A stretch of 64,000 bases of DNA from Halobacteriales archaeon YIM A00010 (GCA_025041175.1 JAKCFJ010000003.1:558001-622000), one strand, 5' to 3'; numbered from the stretch's first letter, positions 36,518-45,398 are shown. A program made the numbers and translations. Notes: a model not told the origin generated them from the letters alone.

Positions 36518-38050
36518 ATGGGTGAGGAGTCCGACTCGTTCTTCCAGACGCTGTTCGCAGGCGGCGTCGTCGTTTTCGTCGGGAAGCTCATCGGCCTCGG
36601 TGTGTCGTTCGTTTCTGTGGTTGTCATCGGTCGGCTGCTCGGGCCCAACGGCTACGGCGTCATCGCACTCGGAGCGACCATCATGACCACAACCTCGACG
36701 CTCGTCCTACTGGGGATGCACAACGGTATCGGGCGCTACCTTCCGCGATACGACGACGTTTCCCGCCGCCGTGGCGTGCTAGTGTCGGCGTTCCAGCTCG
36801 TCGTTCCTACCGCCGTCGTCGCGGGCGCGGCCGTAGCAGTGTTCGCCGAACCCATCGCGATATGGTTTTTCGACGATCCGCGTCTCACGCCAGTGCTACC
36901 GATCTTCGGGATGGCGATTCCCGTTGCAGCCATAGTAAAACTCTCCGTCGGCGGGATACAGGGGTTACAACTGTCCACACCGAAAGTGTACGTCGAGAAC
37001 CTCACTGCTCACGGCGCTCGGTTACTGCTCGCCGTCGCGGTGCTCCTGGCGGGGTATCGAACCATCGGTATCGCATGGGCGTACCTGTTCGGACACGTGG
37101 CTGCCGCCGTTCTCGGCGTCTATTACCTCAAGCGGCACACGCCGCTGTTCTCGCGGGTCGAGGCCATCCTGATGCGCCGAGAGTTGCTCGCGTTTTCCGC
37201 GCCGCTGGTCATCTCCTCGGTCATGGCGAATGTGCTTGCGGACATCGACACGTTCCTACTGGGATATTTCACCACAACGACCGATGTCGGCGTCTACAAC
37301 GTGGTCTATCCGCTCGCAACGATGCTCACCGCGGTGCTCACCTCGTTTGGATTCATCCTTATGCCGGTTATCTCCGAACTCCACGCAAACGATCAGCGAA
37401 CGGCCATGAAGCGGATGTATCAGGTTGTTACAAAGTGGATCTTCGCCGTTTCGTTCCCTTTGTTCGTACTGCTGCTTATCTTTCCTGATATCGCAATCCG
37501 ATTCACGTTCGGCCAGAACTACTTGGTCGGGGCGTCTGCACTACCCATCCTGGCGACTGGGTTTTTCACACACGCGATCGCCGGTCCCAATTACAAGGCG
37601 CTCACCTCGATCGGCGAGACGAAACTGCTCATGTACGACAACGTCGCCTCCGCCGTTGGAAACATTGCGCTCAATCTCGTGCTCATTCCTCGCTACTCGT
37701 TCGTCGGCGCTGCCGTCGCCACTACTGTCTCGTACGCCGGCCTCAACCTCACGTACTCGATCCAACTATACCGCCGGACCGGCATTCATCCGGTCAGTGC
37801 CGGACTCGTGCGACCAGCGCTGGCAATGACACCGATCGTCAGTGGACTGGGTCTCGTCGTCGCGACGGTCCCCAGCGTTACGCTCCCGCTGTTTGCCGTC
37901 CTTATCGGTGGATTTCTCGCCTGCTACGGCGTCGTCTTTCTCCGATTCGGCGGCATCGAGCGCGAGGAGGTCATGCTCGTCTCACACGCCGAATCACGAT
38001 TAGACGTCGACCTTGGCCGGCTCAGGACGGTCGTTCGGCGGTTCAGGTGA
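36518..38050 (+). CDS. Polysaccharide flippase (MATE/Wzx-type)
   Basis: A 510-residue membrane protein with about 14 helices. FVGKLIGLGVSFVSVVVIGR and then LLGPNGYGVIALGATIM (first ~60 residues) are the typical start of Wzx-like exporters, and TDVGVYNVVYPLATMLTAVL is near 260. It should flip lipid-linked sugars across the membrane for surface polymers or glycoproteins. No glycosyltransferases are next to it, so its partners must be elsewhere. Confidence 0.87.
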   Translation: MGEESDSFFQTLFAGGVVVFVGKLIGLGVSFVSVVVIGRLLGPNGYGVIALGATIMTTTSTLVLLGMHNGIGRYLPRYDDVSRRRGVLVSAFQLVVPTAVVAGAAVAVFAEPIAIWFFDDPRLTPVLPIFGMAIPVAAIVKLSVGGIQGLQLSTPKVYVENLTAHGARLLLAVAVLLAGYRTIGIAWAYLFGHVAAAVLGVYYLKRHTPLFSRVEAILMRRELLAFSAPLVISSVMANVLADIDTFLLGYFTTTTDVGVYNVVYPLATMLTAVLTSFGFILMPVISELHANDQRTAMKRMYQVVTKWIFAVSFPLFVLLLIFPDIAIRFTFGQNYLVGASALPILATGFFTHAIAGPNYKALTSIGETKLLMYDNVASAVGNIALNLVLIPRYSFVGAAVATTVSYAGLNLTYSIQLYRRTGIHPVSAGLVRPALAMTPIVSGLGLVVATVPSVTLPLFAVLIGGFLACYGVVFLRFGGIEREEVMLVSHAESRLDVDLGRLRTVVRRFR

Positions 38051-38105
38051 TCCACTGGACCGACAGCTGGGATTTAATAGCCAGCTTCAGAAAGCATACA
38101 CCTGT

Positions 38106-39398
38106 ATGTCAGGTCCCACCCATCTCAAGGAAGCCGACGGATCCTCGATAGAGGTCGGCCAAGAGGTCTCGAATTCGGTTTGAGATATCTTGGCCGAGGT
38201 GCGCGAACGCGGCGACGCAGCCGTCCACGAATTTACCCAGAAGTTCGACGATGTCACACGGGATGATCTCCGCGTCACTGAGTCCGAGATAGAGGCTGCC
38301 ACTGGAGAACTTGGCGACGAGGAGCGGGAGGTCATCGATGCTACCATCGCGAACGTCAGGGCGTTCCACGAAGAACAGTTCGAGCATGTTGAGGGATTCG
38401 AGAAGGAGTTCAAGCCCGGTGTTGCGATGGGAACGCGGATCATCCCTATCGAGAGCGTTGGCGTTTACATCCCCGGCGGACGCCATCCTCTGGTCGCGAC
38501 GCCAGCGATGACCATCGTGCCCGCGGTCGTCGCGGGGGTCGATAAGGTGATCGCCTGCGCTCCGCCGCAGGCTGATGGGACGATCCAGCCGGCCCAGTTG
38601 TACGCAATGGTCCAGGCGGGCGTCGACGAGGTGTATTGCACCGGTGGGGCCCAGGCTATCGGCGCGATGGCCTACGGAACGGAGTCGGTTCCCGAGGTTG
38701 ACACGGTCGGTGGACCAGGGAACGTCTTCACGACCGAGGCCAAGCGACAGGTGTTCGGCAGCGTCGGCGTTGACTTCCTCGCTGGACCGACAGAGGTGCT
38801 CATCATCGCTGACGAGACGGCCGATCCGAAGACGGTCGCGACAGACTTGCTCGCACAGGCCGAGCACGATCCCAACTCCCGGCCGGCCCTGATTTCGCTC
38901 GACCGAGACCTCGCCGAGGAGACGATGGCGGAGCTCGAAGCACAACTGCCGAATCTCCGGACCGAGGAAACCGCCCGCGAGTGCTGGAAAACCAATGGTG
39001 AAGTTATCGTCGTCGATACCAAGGAGACTGCAATCGACTTAGCCAACGACTACGCCATGGAGCATCTCCAGGTGATGACTGACGACGCCCGCTCGTACAT
39101 GGACGGCCTACGAAACTACGGATCACTGTTCCTCGGTCACCATGCGCCAGTCGTCTTCGGCGACAAGGCTGTCGGCACGAACCACTGTCTGCCGACCCTG
39201 CGGGTCGCGCGCTACTCGAGCGGCATCTGGGTCGGTACCTACCTCAAGACGCCGACTCACCAGGAGCTCACCCCCGAAGGAGCCGCTCGGATCGCTCCCC
39301 ACGCCGCAAAAATTTGTGAGATAGAGGGCACCCATGCTCACCAGATATCGGCCGAAACGCGCGAACTCGAAGATATTGACGGCACTGACGAAGCGTGA
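38106..39398 (+). pseudogene. HisD/HpsN-like dehydrogenase with in-frame TGA at codon 26
   Basis: The frame from ATG 38106 encodes a normal family N-terminus (GPTHLKEADGSS), meets TGA at 38181-38183, and continues in the same frame with DILAEVRERGDAAVHEFTQK to 39398. A CGA-to-TGA change would explain it, since family members often have Arg there. The 402 codons after the stop are intact: VYIPGGRHPLVATPAM, TVGGPGNVFTTEAKRQVFG and the catalytic Glu-His pair in YAMEHLQVM. The family oxidises an alcohol in two NAD steps (histidinol, or dihydroxypropane sulfonate for HpsN). The variant looks more like the catabolic HpsN branch. Reinitiation at TTG 38190 could give a nearly full-length protein. Confidence 0.75.
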
Positions 39399-39473
39399 GA
39401 TCACGAGACGGCTTGCCGTCTCGAACGACTCCGTGAGGAAAGGGGATTAGCGCCTGCAATCAGCTAAACACAC

Positions 39474-39499
39474 AATTTCATCGGAAACGTGGTGTCTCC
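39474..39499 (+). repeat. ORB-like origin repeat (1)
   Basis: AATTTCATCGGAAACGTGGT followed by GTCTCC matches the haloarchaeal origin box core, with T for C in the CACCGG part. It lies downstream of the orc1/cdc6 gene. Confidence 0.65.
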
Positions 39500-39504
39500 T
39501 TCGG

Positions 39505-39534
39505 GGAGGCAGACACCGGATTTCCGGTGAAAAT
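39505..39534 (-). repeat. ORB-like origin repeat (2), inverted
   Basis: ACACCGGATTTCCGGTGAAA in the opposite direction to repeat 1. The two form an inverted pair around GTCTCCTTCGGGGAGGC. Confidence 0.6.
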
Positions 39535-39549
39535 CACGCCACAGGAAGG

Positions 39550-40755
39550 CTACTCCATCTCGAACGTTTCAGTGAGGGCTTCTCGAACGACCTCCGGGTC
39601 TTCCTGGAGCCGATGAATGGTGTAGTTCCCTTCAGCACTACCACCACTAACCCGATTGCGCTCGATGATGTCCAAAAAAGCGTGTTCCTTCAGGAGATCC
39701 CTAACTCGCCGCAACGAAAGTGGTTCAGATCCTTCCTGCTGACATATCGTCTCGTAAACCCCGAAAAGGCGGGTCGTCCGGAACCCTTTCTCGTTCAGGT
39801 CATCGTCGATTGTGAGCACAGTGAGAGCATGCAAAGCGTATCGGGAATGCGGGGTTAGCCCACGGATGAGTTCATTAAATCGGTCCGTTTCCGCGTGCTC
39901 ATACGCTTGATCCGAAAATTCCTCTCGAACAGATGAGGAGTTTTTCGACTGAGCAATCTCCCCAGCGTATCGAAGAATATCAATAGCCTTCCGCGCATCT
40001 CCGTGCTCTCGTGCGGCAAGGGCTGCTGTGCGTGGGATGACTGACGGCTCGAGCACTTCCTCACGAAATGCATCGCGCCGCGCTTCCATGATGTCAGCAA
40101 GCTGTTCCGCATCGTACGGTGGAAACACAAACTTCCGCTCGCACAAACTGCTTTTCACTCTTTCGTCCATATCTTCACCGTACTTGATTTTATTGCTGAT
40201 CCCAATCACTCCAACTTTAGAATCGGACAATTTCCCGGATTCCCTGGCTCGGGACAGTTGCATGAGGATGGAGTCGTCCCCGAGCTTATCGATTTCATCG
40301 AGGATGACGACAACGACATCATACTCCTGGTTGAGGATCGCCCACAAGCGATTGTAGTACGAGGATGTGCTGATTCCTTTTTCGGGGATGGACACATCAA
40401 CCGTCGGCTCGTTCAGGGCAGTCGCAACTGTTTGGATGGCTTGTGTTTCAGTCGTCTCCTGTGCACAATCGACGTACGCATACGCTGCTTTGACATCTTC
40501 CTCGGCAGCTGTTTCAACCAACCGTTCCGAGACGTATTTCGAACAGAGTGACTTTCCAGTCCCGGTTTTGCCATAGATGAGGACGTTACTCGGACTTTGA
40601 CCGAAGATTGCGGGATTAAGCGCGTTTGCGAGTTCGTGGATTTCTTCGTCCCGACCGACGATCCGTTCTTCCTCTGGAAGACGACCAACTTCGAGAAGCT
40701 CCTTATTCGCAAAAATTGGACTCTCTCGAACGAACAAATCCTCAGATTCGGCCAT
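39550..40755 (-). CDS. Orc1/Cdc6-type replication initiator
   Basis: A 401-residue AAA+ protein. Walker A is GKTGTGKS (about 62-69), Walker B is VVILDEIDKL (about 145-154), and sensor-1 lies in IGISNKIKYGEDM (about 180). The C-terminal ~90 residues form the DNA-binding winged helix (LSLRRVRDLLKEHAFLDIIE). It should bind the ORB repeats on both sides and load the helicase. ATG 40755 is preferred; the frame is open 81 bases further upstream but runs into an ORB. Confidence 0.94.
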   Translation of the reverse strand: MAESEDLFVRESPIFANKELLEVGRLPEEERIVGRDEEIHELANALNPAIFGQSPSNVLIYGKTGTGKSLCSKYVSERLVETAAEEDVKAAYAYVDCAQETTETQAIQTVATALNEPTVDVSIPEKGISTSSYYNRLWAILNQEYDVVVVILDEIDKLGDDSILMQLSRARESGKLSDSKVGVIGISNKIKYGEDMDERVKSSLCERKFVFPPYDAEQLADIMEARRDAFREEVLEPSVIPRTAALAAREHGDARKAIDILRYAGEIAQSKNSSSVREEFSDQAYEHAETDRFNELIRGLTPHSRYALHALTVLTIDDDLNEKGFRTTRLFGVYETICQQEGSEPLSLRRVRDLLKEHAFLDIIERNRVSGGSAEGNYTIHRLQEDPEVVREALTETFEME

Positions 40756-40760
40756 AGGTG

Positions 40761-40784
40761 ACACCACTACGTTTCTGGTGAAAT
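40761..40784 (-). repeat. ORB-like origin repeat (3), inverted
   Basis: ACACCACTACGTTTCTGGTG with AAAT after it; one base differs from the core TTTCCGGTGAAA. It lies just before the initiator start. Confidence 0.6.
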
Positions 40785-40801
40785 ATCTTACCAATATCGC
40801 C

Positions 40802-40831
40802 GAGACACACACACCACGTTTCCGGTGAAAC
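40802..40831 (-). repeat. ORB origin repeat (4), inverted
   Basis: ACACACCACGTTTCCGGTGA, preceded by GAGACAC. This is a near-perfect match in reverse of repeats 6 and 7. Confidence 0.8.
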
Positions 40832-41105
40832 ACCATTTAGAGGAGTGCTACTCCAAAAGAAATGGAGGAGGATTTCATAGCAAACGCTGATTAGGAGCGT
40901 AATACGTGGTATTGGAGTGGCTAGATGGCTGTTAATCGGTATACAACAACCAGTGTTTCGAGTTACTGAATACTCGAACTATAGTTCTCGTTAGTAAGTG
41001 TTAACTAACTCAGTGGACTATTCACAACTACTATTTAAATAGCTTTTTGTTTCTCTTCTCAACACCCAATTACCATATTAGTTGTCACATTTGGTTGTCG
41101 AAGAG

Positions 41106-41218
41106 ATCTAGAACTAGATTAGAACTAGATTACACCTAGAGAACTATACTAGCAACTTAAAACTAGATCGTGACTAGATCATATCGTGACTGATCGTGAC
41201 TAGATCATAACTATATCG
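41106..41218. repeat. CTAGAT-rich short repeats in the unwinding region
   Basis: AACTAGAT or GACTAGATC occurs at least six times in about 110 bases, with GATCGTGACTAGATCAT partly repeated. The palindromic CTAG core is usually rare in haloarchaeal genomes. The repeats sit between the two groups of ORBs. Confidence 0.8.
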
Positions 41219-41269
41219 TGGTAACGAAAAGCGCAAAAAAGCATTACCTAGGCTGTTTCATTATGAACG

Positions 41270-41297
41270 GTTTTACCGGAAATGTGGTGTGTGTCCC
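41270..41297 (+). repeat. ORB-like origin repeat (5)
   Basis: GTTTTACCGGAAATGTGGTG and GTGTCCC after it. Two positions differ from repeats 6 and 7. Confidence 0.65.
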
Positions 41298-41303
41298 TTA
41301 CTA

Positions 41304-41343
41304 GTTTCATTAGTAGGAGTTAGGTTTCATTAGTAGGAGTTAG
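41304..41343 (+). repeat. 20-bp tandem direct repeat in the origin
   Basis: GTTTCATTAGTAGGAGTTAG occurs twice without a gap (41304-41323 and 41324-41343), between ORBs 5 and 6. Confidence 0.9.
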
Positions 41344-41363
41344 CCTCCAGGTGTATCCGGATA

Positions 41364-41394
41364 ATTTCACCGGAAACGCGGTGTGTGTGTCTCC
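41364..41394 (+). repeat. ORB origin repeat (6)
   Basis: AATTTCACCGGAAACGCGGT followed by a GT run and CTCC; a full-length origin recognition box. Confidence 0.85.
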
Positions 41395-41397
41395 CTA

Positions 41398-41420
41398 ATT
41401 TCACCGGAAACGTGGTGTTC
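41398..41420 (+). repeat. ORB origin repeat (7)
   Basis: ATTTCACCGGAAACGTGGTG, only three bases after repeat 6 and in the same direction; it lacks the GT-rich tail. Confidence 0.85.
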
Positions 41421-41511
41421 GCAGCGTCAACATTCGCGGTGGAGAAACGCTGGTTCAGACGCGCGAGAAGGAGCAGACACCACCCGTATAATCATTGACA
41501 AGCTGTACCGA

Positions 41512-41650
41512 TCACCGCGGCACCGATCGAAGATCGATTCCGTAGTCGTGGAACAGAGAGACGACAGCCGGGTGATTGAGGACGACTTCACCGAGGGTTG
41601 CGTAGAGGTGAGATTCACACTGACCGCACTCGTAGAGCGCGTCAAGCTCC
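41512..41650 (-). pseudogene. Fragment of an ArsR-like regulator (C-terminal zinc-ribbon part)
   Basis: The minus strand encodes LDALYECGQCESHLYATLGE and then VVLNHPAVVSLFHDYGIDLR. This matches the C-terminal section of a haloarchaeal group of winged-helix regulators that ends with a Cys-x-x-Cys segment. The DNA-binding part is absent and a stop follows soon after, so only a fragment remains. Confidence 0.5.
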
Positions 41651-41656
41651 ATTCGG

Positions 41657-42289
41657 GTTGGCGCGCAAGTCGTTGGTCTCACCAGTCCCGTCGTCACGTT
41701 CGTCATTGCCACCTACGGGTGGCGCACGGTGCCCGTACTCAGCGGACTCGTGGTGCTCCTTGTCATCGTGGGATTCGGGCAGTTTGCCGATACGGCGACG
41801 TTCTCGTTCTTACCGTACGTCCTCCGGGAGTATCAGTGACTTTCACCGGAACTCGCGAGAATTCTGTTCATCCTGTACTTCGTCGTCGTTGCCGTTGCAC
41901 AGCCGGCCGCAGGATGGCTTTCCGATCGTCTCGGACGCGACTCCGTGACAGTTGCGACCCTTCTCGTCGGTGTCACTCGCTATCTCGCTCTCCTTTCGCG
42001 CGACGCACTTGTGACAGTCGTGGCTGCGGTCGTACTCGTCGGTCTCGGAATGGGATGGAGTCCACCGGTGCAGTCGCGGGCGGTCGATCAGCTAACGGAT
42101 ACCGAACACGGCACCGGTTTTGGACTGATCCGGACCGTGTACATCGCGTTTGCGGACCTCTGTGGCGTCGTCATCGGTGGAGCGGTCACCATCAGCGGCT
42201 GGGCGAGCGCGATCGTGACTCTCGCCGTCGTGCTGGCCGTGCCAGCCGTCGCCCTCGGCGCGAATGTTGTTTTCCGCATCGGCCTGTAG
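41657..42289 (+). pseudogene. Decayed MFS transporter
   Basis: One frame carries MFS-like helices: VVTFVIATYGWRTVPVLSGL near the start, LFILYFVVVAVAQPAAGWLS, and SDRLGRDS, the loop motif between helices. The first helices are absent, a stretch between VIVGFG and the following helix looks shortened, and TGA at 41837-41839 interrupts the frame. The final ~115 codons (41945-42289) are intact and keep helices 9-12. I read it as a truncated, interrupted transporter gene beside the origin. Confidence 0.65.
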
Positions 42290-42614
42290 CTGTGCCGTGC
42301 GTATCGTCCGAATCGTCGATCGGAACGTCGCTCTCGAAACGGTCAATCTCTCGAAACGGTCAATCATGAAACCAAAAAAGACGCGAGGTGCCCTCTCTCA
42401 CTCATCATAATTTTGATATAGGAGGACTTGCTTTTCGAGGACTCATCACCGATGCGCTGGATCAAGTCTGCGTACCCGTGCTTGCACAGAGCGTCGTACT
42501 TGTCTCTACGAGCATTATTTTCTCTTCATCCGAGTTGTGGAACAAATTCTGTGGAGCCCTATAACTGAATATTCGTTCACAAGATGGAAGAGCTTTCACA
42601 TCTTCGGATACAGC
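42290..42614. other. Intergenic region before the ABC exporter
   Basis: About 325 bases. AATCTCTCGAAACGGTCAAT is nearly repeated near 42337-42367 (GAAACGGTCAATC twice). The frame of the ABC ATPase is open upstream, but without family features. No gene was recognised. Confidence 0.4.
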
Positions 42615-43622
42615 ATGACTGCAATCGACGCGAGACACATCGAACTGACCTATTCGGACGGGACACAAGCCGTCGAGGACGTGACGATCGACATTCCGGA
42701 GGGGGAGTTCTTCGGTTTTTTAGGACCGAACGGTGCGGGCAAGACCACGACGATAAAGACGCTCGTGACGCTGTTGCAACCGACCGGGGGTGACATTACG
42801 GTCAACGGGTACGACGTCGAGGCACAGCCCCAGGCAGTTCGTGAGTCCATCGGCTATATGGCCCAAGAGACGAGTATCGACGAGGAACTCACCGCCCGTG
42901 AGAACGTCCAGTTCGCGTGCGAGGCGTACGGCGTGCCGAAAGCAGAGCGCACGGAGCGCATCGACGAGTTGCTCGAGCTCGTCGATCTGGCGGGCGTCGC
43001 CGACAAGGTGGCAAAGGAGTTCTCGGGGGGGATGAAAAAGCGCCTCGACGTGGCGACGGCACTCGTACACAGTCCACCGCTCGTCTTTCTCGACGAACCG
43101 ACCACGGGACTCGATCCGAAGGCGCGGATTCGTCTCTGGGAGTATTTTCGCAACATCAACGAACAGGGCACGACAGTGTTTCTCACGACGCAGTACTTAG
43201 AAGAAGCAGACGAACTCTGCGATCGGCTGTCGGTGATTCAGGACGGCACGATCGTCGCGACCGACTCGCCGGACGCGCTCAAATCCCAGGTCGGCGGTGA
43301 CGTACTGGAGATCGCTCTCGTGGACCCGACCGACGAGACGACGACGCGAGCACGCCGGGTCGCGCGGGACGCAGGGCTGTTCGAGGAGGGGACGGTAGAG
43401 ACGACCGACCAGGGTATCAGTGTCGCATCAGAGCGCGCGCGCCAGGCTGGCCCCGATCTGCTCGTCGCGCTGCGCGATGCAGACATCACCGTGACGGGAT
43501 TCGACGTTCGCTCGCCGACGCTCGACGACGTGTTCCTAGCTATTACCGGTCACCCGGCGGGCGAGCAAGCGGACGACGAAGCGACAGAACGCTCCGCCGA
43601 GCTGGAGGGGGAGGTTCAATGA
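42615..43622 (+). CDS. ABC-2 type exporter ATPase (DrrA-like)
   Basis: A 335-residue ATPase with Walker A GPNGAGKTTT (about 40), signature EFSGGMKKRLDVA (about 136), Walker B VFLDEPTTGLDP (about 158) and the switch region FLTTQYLEEADELCD (about 190). The C-terminal ~100 residues are those of the drug-exporter (daunorubicin-type) group. ATG 42615 is chosen over 42537. It overlaps the permease gene by four bases. Confidence 0.92.
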   Translation: MTAIDARHIELTYSDGTQAVEDVTIDIPEGEFFGFLGPNGAGKTTTIKTLVTLLQPTGGDITVNGYDVEAQPQAVRESIGYMAQETSIDEELTARENVQFACEAYGVPKAERTERIDELLELVDLAGVADKVAKEFSGGMKKRLDVATALVHSPPLVFLDEPTTGLDPKARIRLWEYFRNINEQGTTVFLTTQYLEEADELCDRLSVIQDGTIVATDSPDALKSQVGGDVLEIALVDPTDETTTRARRVARDAGLFEEGTVETTDQGISVASERARQAGPDLLVALRDADITVTGFDVRSPTLDDVFLAITGHPAGEQADDEATERSAELEGEVQ

Positions 43623-44524
43623 GCACGATCAGTGGGTCGGACTCCAGTGCCGGAGCACAATCCTCCGGAAACGGCTTCGTGGTCGATGTGTGGATCAACC
43701 TGAAGCGCTGGATCGTAAAGACCACCCGCAACCCGTTCGTGGTGGTCTCCTCGCTCGTCCAGCCGATCATCTTTCTCGTGTTGTTCACCGAGGTGTTCGG
43801 CGGGGTCGTCGGGGGAGCACTCAGCGAAGCGCTGGGACCGGGGGTCACCTACGTCACGTATCTCACTCCGGCAATTATCATCCAGTCGGCACTCGTCGCG
43901 GCTGCTGGCTCCGGAATCGGGTTGGTCGACGACATGGAAAGCGGAATGTTCGAAAAGGTACTCGTCTCACCGATCAATCGCGTTGCGATGTTTCTCGGAA
44001 AGGCGCTTTCGGAAGTGGTGCGAATCGTCGTCCAAACGCTCATCATCCTCGCGTTGGGGTACGTGCTGGTTTGGCTCGATACCGGGGGCAACGTTGGGAC
44101 GTACATCGAGACGGGGATCGTGGGTGCCATCGGGATCATCGGCGTCGCTATCGTCTTTGCGATCTGGTTCACGGCGTTCTCGAACATCGTTGCGCTCGCG
44201 ACCCGCGACCAGGAGTCGACCATTATCGGTGCGAATCTGCTTCAGTTCCCGCTGCTGTTCGTGTCGAGCGCCTTCATTCCGATCCGTAACCTTCCCGAAT
44301 GGGTACAGGTGGTAGCGACGTACAATCCGATCACGTACGGCGTAGACGCAGTCCGCGCGTTGATGCTCGGACAGGACGTGCTGTCAGTGATCGAAATAAC
44401 CACCTTCAGTGGCATCTGGAACACGCTCGTGCCAGCGCTCACGGTCCTGATCGCCCTCGATTTCCTCCTCGGTGGGATCGCGGTCTACTACCTCAACCGC
44501 GCATCGAGTTCGGGAGTTCGATGA
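43619..44524 (+). CDS. ABC-2 type exporter permease
   Basis: A 301-residue permease with six membrane helices. NPFVVVSSLVQPIIFLVLFT (about 38) and a later stretch with FIPIRNLPEWVQVVATYNPI (about 219) are typical of the ABC-2 group. It starts in the ATPase stop (ATGA), so the two form one exporter. The substrate is unknown; lipophilic drugs or lipids are usual for the family. Confidence 0.92.
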   Translation: MSTISGSDSSAGAQSSGNGFVVDVWINLKRWIVKTTRNPFVVVSSLVQPIIFLVLFTEVFGGVVGGALSEALGPGVTYVTYLTPAIIIQSALVAAAGSGIGLVDDMESGMFEKVLVSPINRVAMFLGKALSEVVRIVVQTLIILALGYVLVWLDTGGNVGTYIETGIVGAIGIIGVAIVFAIWFTAFSNIVALATRDQESTIIGANLLQFPLLFVSSAFIPIRNLPEWVQVVATYNPITYGVDAVRALMLGQDVLSVIEITTFSGIWNTLVPALTVLIALDFLLGGIAVYYLNRASSSGVR

Positions 44525-44587
44525 CGTACGTGGATCGTAACGATCACACGCGTCTGTGAGGCGTTCCCCATTTTACCGTTCGGGATC

Positions 44588-44722
44588 TCCCGTTCGAGAA
44601 ACGAACCGCGCGGCCGGTCGGTCACGAGTTCGCCGTCGTTGGCGACGAGTTGGCCACGGACGAACGTCTTCGTTACGCAGCCAGTCACCTCGCGGCCGTC
44701 ATAGATCGTGAACGGCGAACGA
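44588..44722 (-). pseudogene. C-terminal fragment of an amidohydrolase
   Basis: The minus strand encodes SPFTIYDGREVTG, TKTFVRGQLVANDGELV and GSFLERE, which is the typical end of hydantoinase/dihydroorotase-type amidohydrolases. Only about 45 codons remain; the metal-binding barrel is missing. It sits immediately downstream of the DUF3267 gene. Confidence 0.5.
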
Positions 44723-45358
44723 CTACGAGGTCTCGGGATAGAAGACGTAGGAGCTGTGGATGTCGCTGTCGTAGAGGAGGGTTCCTGCAGGCATCCGTCG
44801 CAGGCGTGCGATGAGATAGAGATCTCCGGCCGCACCCATCGTGTTGAACAGTAGTGCAACGGACGCCACAAACGCAACGAGCGGGCTCGGAACGAACAGT
44901 AACGGCACGAGGAGAGTAGTGAGAACGACGAGCGGCGCGACAGCGACCAGGAGGCAGTCCTCGCGGGTGTAGAACTGCTCGAAGGCAGCGGCGTAGACCG
45001 CTCCGAGATGCGGTGCGAGCCCGTAGGAGACGTGGTAGCCACGTGCACGAAGGACCAGCCCGTGAACGAACTCGTGGAGGATTGTTACTGCGACGATCGC
45101 CAACACGGTGACGAGGATGGTTCCGAGTGGGATCGAAAACGAAAATCCAGCTGCGGATTGCTGAAACCCGAAGAGCGTCTCGAGTAACCCAGGGCCGTGA
45201 CCGTTCCACAGAAGATAGCCGTACAGGAGTGCCGCCGGAGGTCCTATGACGATGACGATCCCGGTCAAACGGAGGTGTGGATACTGGAATCTAGCGGAAT
45301 CTGCGTATCCGTCAGGGGCCGCCGGGACCTGTGTCGTCTCGTCTGCGTTCTCGATCAT
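44723..45358 (-). CDS. DUF3267 membrane protein with HExxH-like motif
   Basis: A 211-residue protein with four or five membrane segments. HEFVHGLVLRARGYHVSYGL (about 95-114) resembles the zinc site of site-2-type metalloproteases and is the hallmark of DUF3267. Whether it is an active protease is not known. It stands alone. Confidence 0.82.
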   Translation of the reverse strand: MIENADETTQVPAAPDGYADSARFQYPHLRLTGIVIVIGPPAALLYGYLLWNGHGPGLLETLFGFQQSAAGFSFSIPLGTILVTVLAIVAVTILHEFVHGLVLRARGYHVSYGLAPHLGAVYAAAFEQFYTREDCLLVAVAPLVVLTTLLVPLLFVPSPLVAFVASVALLFNTMGAAGDLYLIARLRRMPAGTLLYDSDIHSSYVFYPETS

Positions 45359-45398
45359 ACAGTGCTTTCAAGAATACCGTCGCTCGTCATGACGTCTG

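Larger units (their letters stand above)
40756..41421. other. Replication origin region
   Basis: Between the initiator gene and the gene debris on the right lie two inverted ORBs (40761-40784, 40802-40831), a low-GC stretch (about 40860-41265) that can serve as unwinding element, and three forward ORBs (41270-41297, 41364-41394, 41398-41420). ORBs pointing inward on both sides of an AT-rich core next to orc1/cdc6 is the standard haloarchaeal origin layout. Whether it belongs to the main chromosome or a megaplasmid cannot be decided here. Confidence 0.85.

Noticed and set aside
38181-38183. TGA read as selenocysteine or tryptophan
   Set aside because: Haloarchaea are not known for either, the residue expected there is Arg-like, and no structured element was seen.
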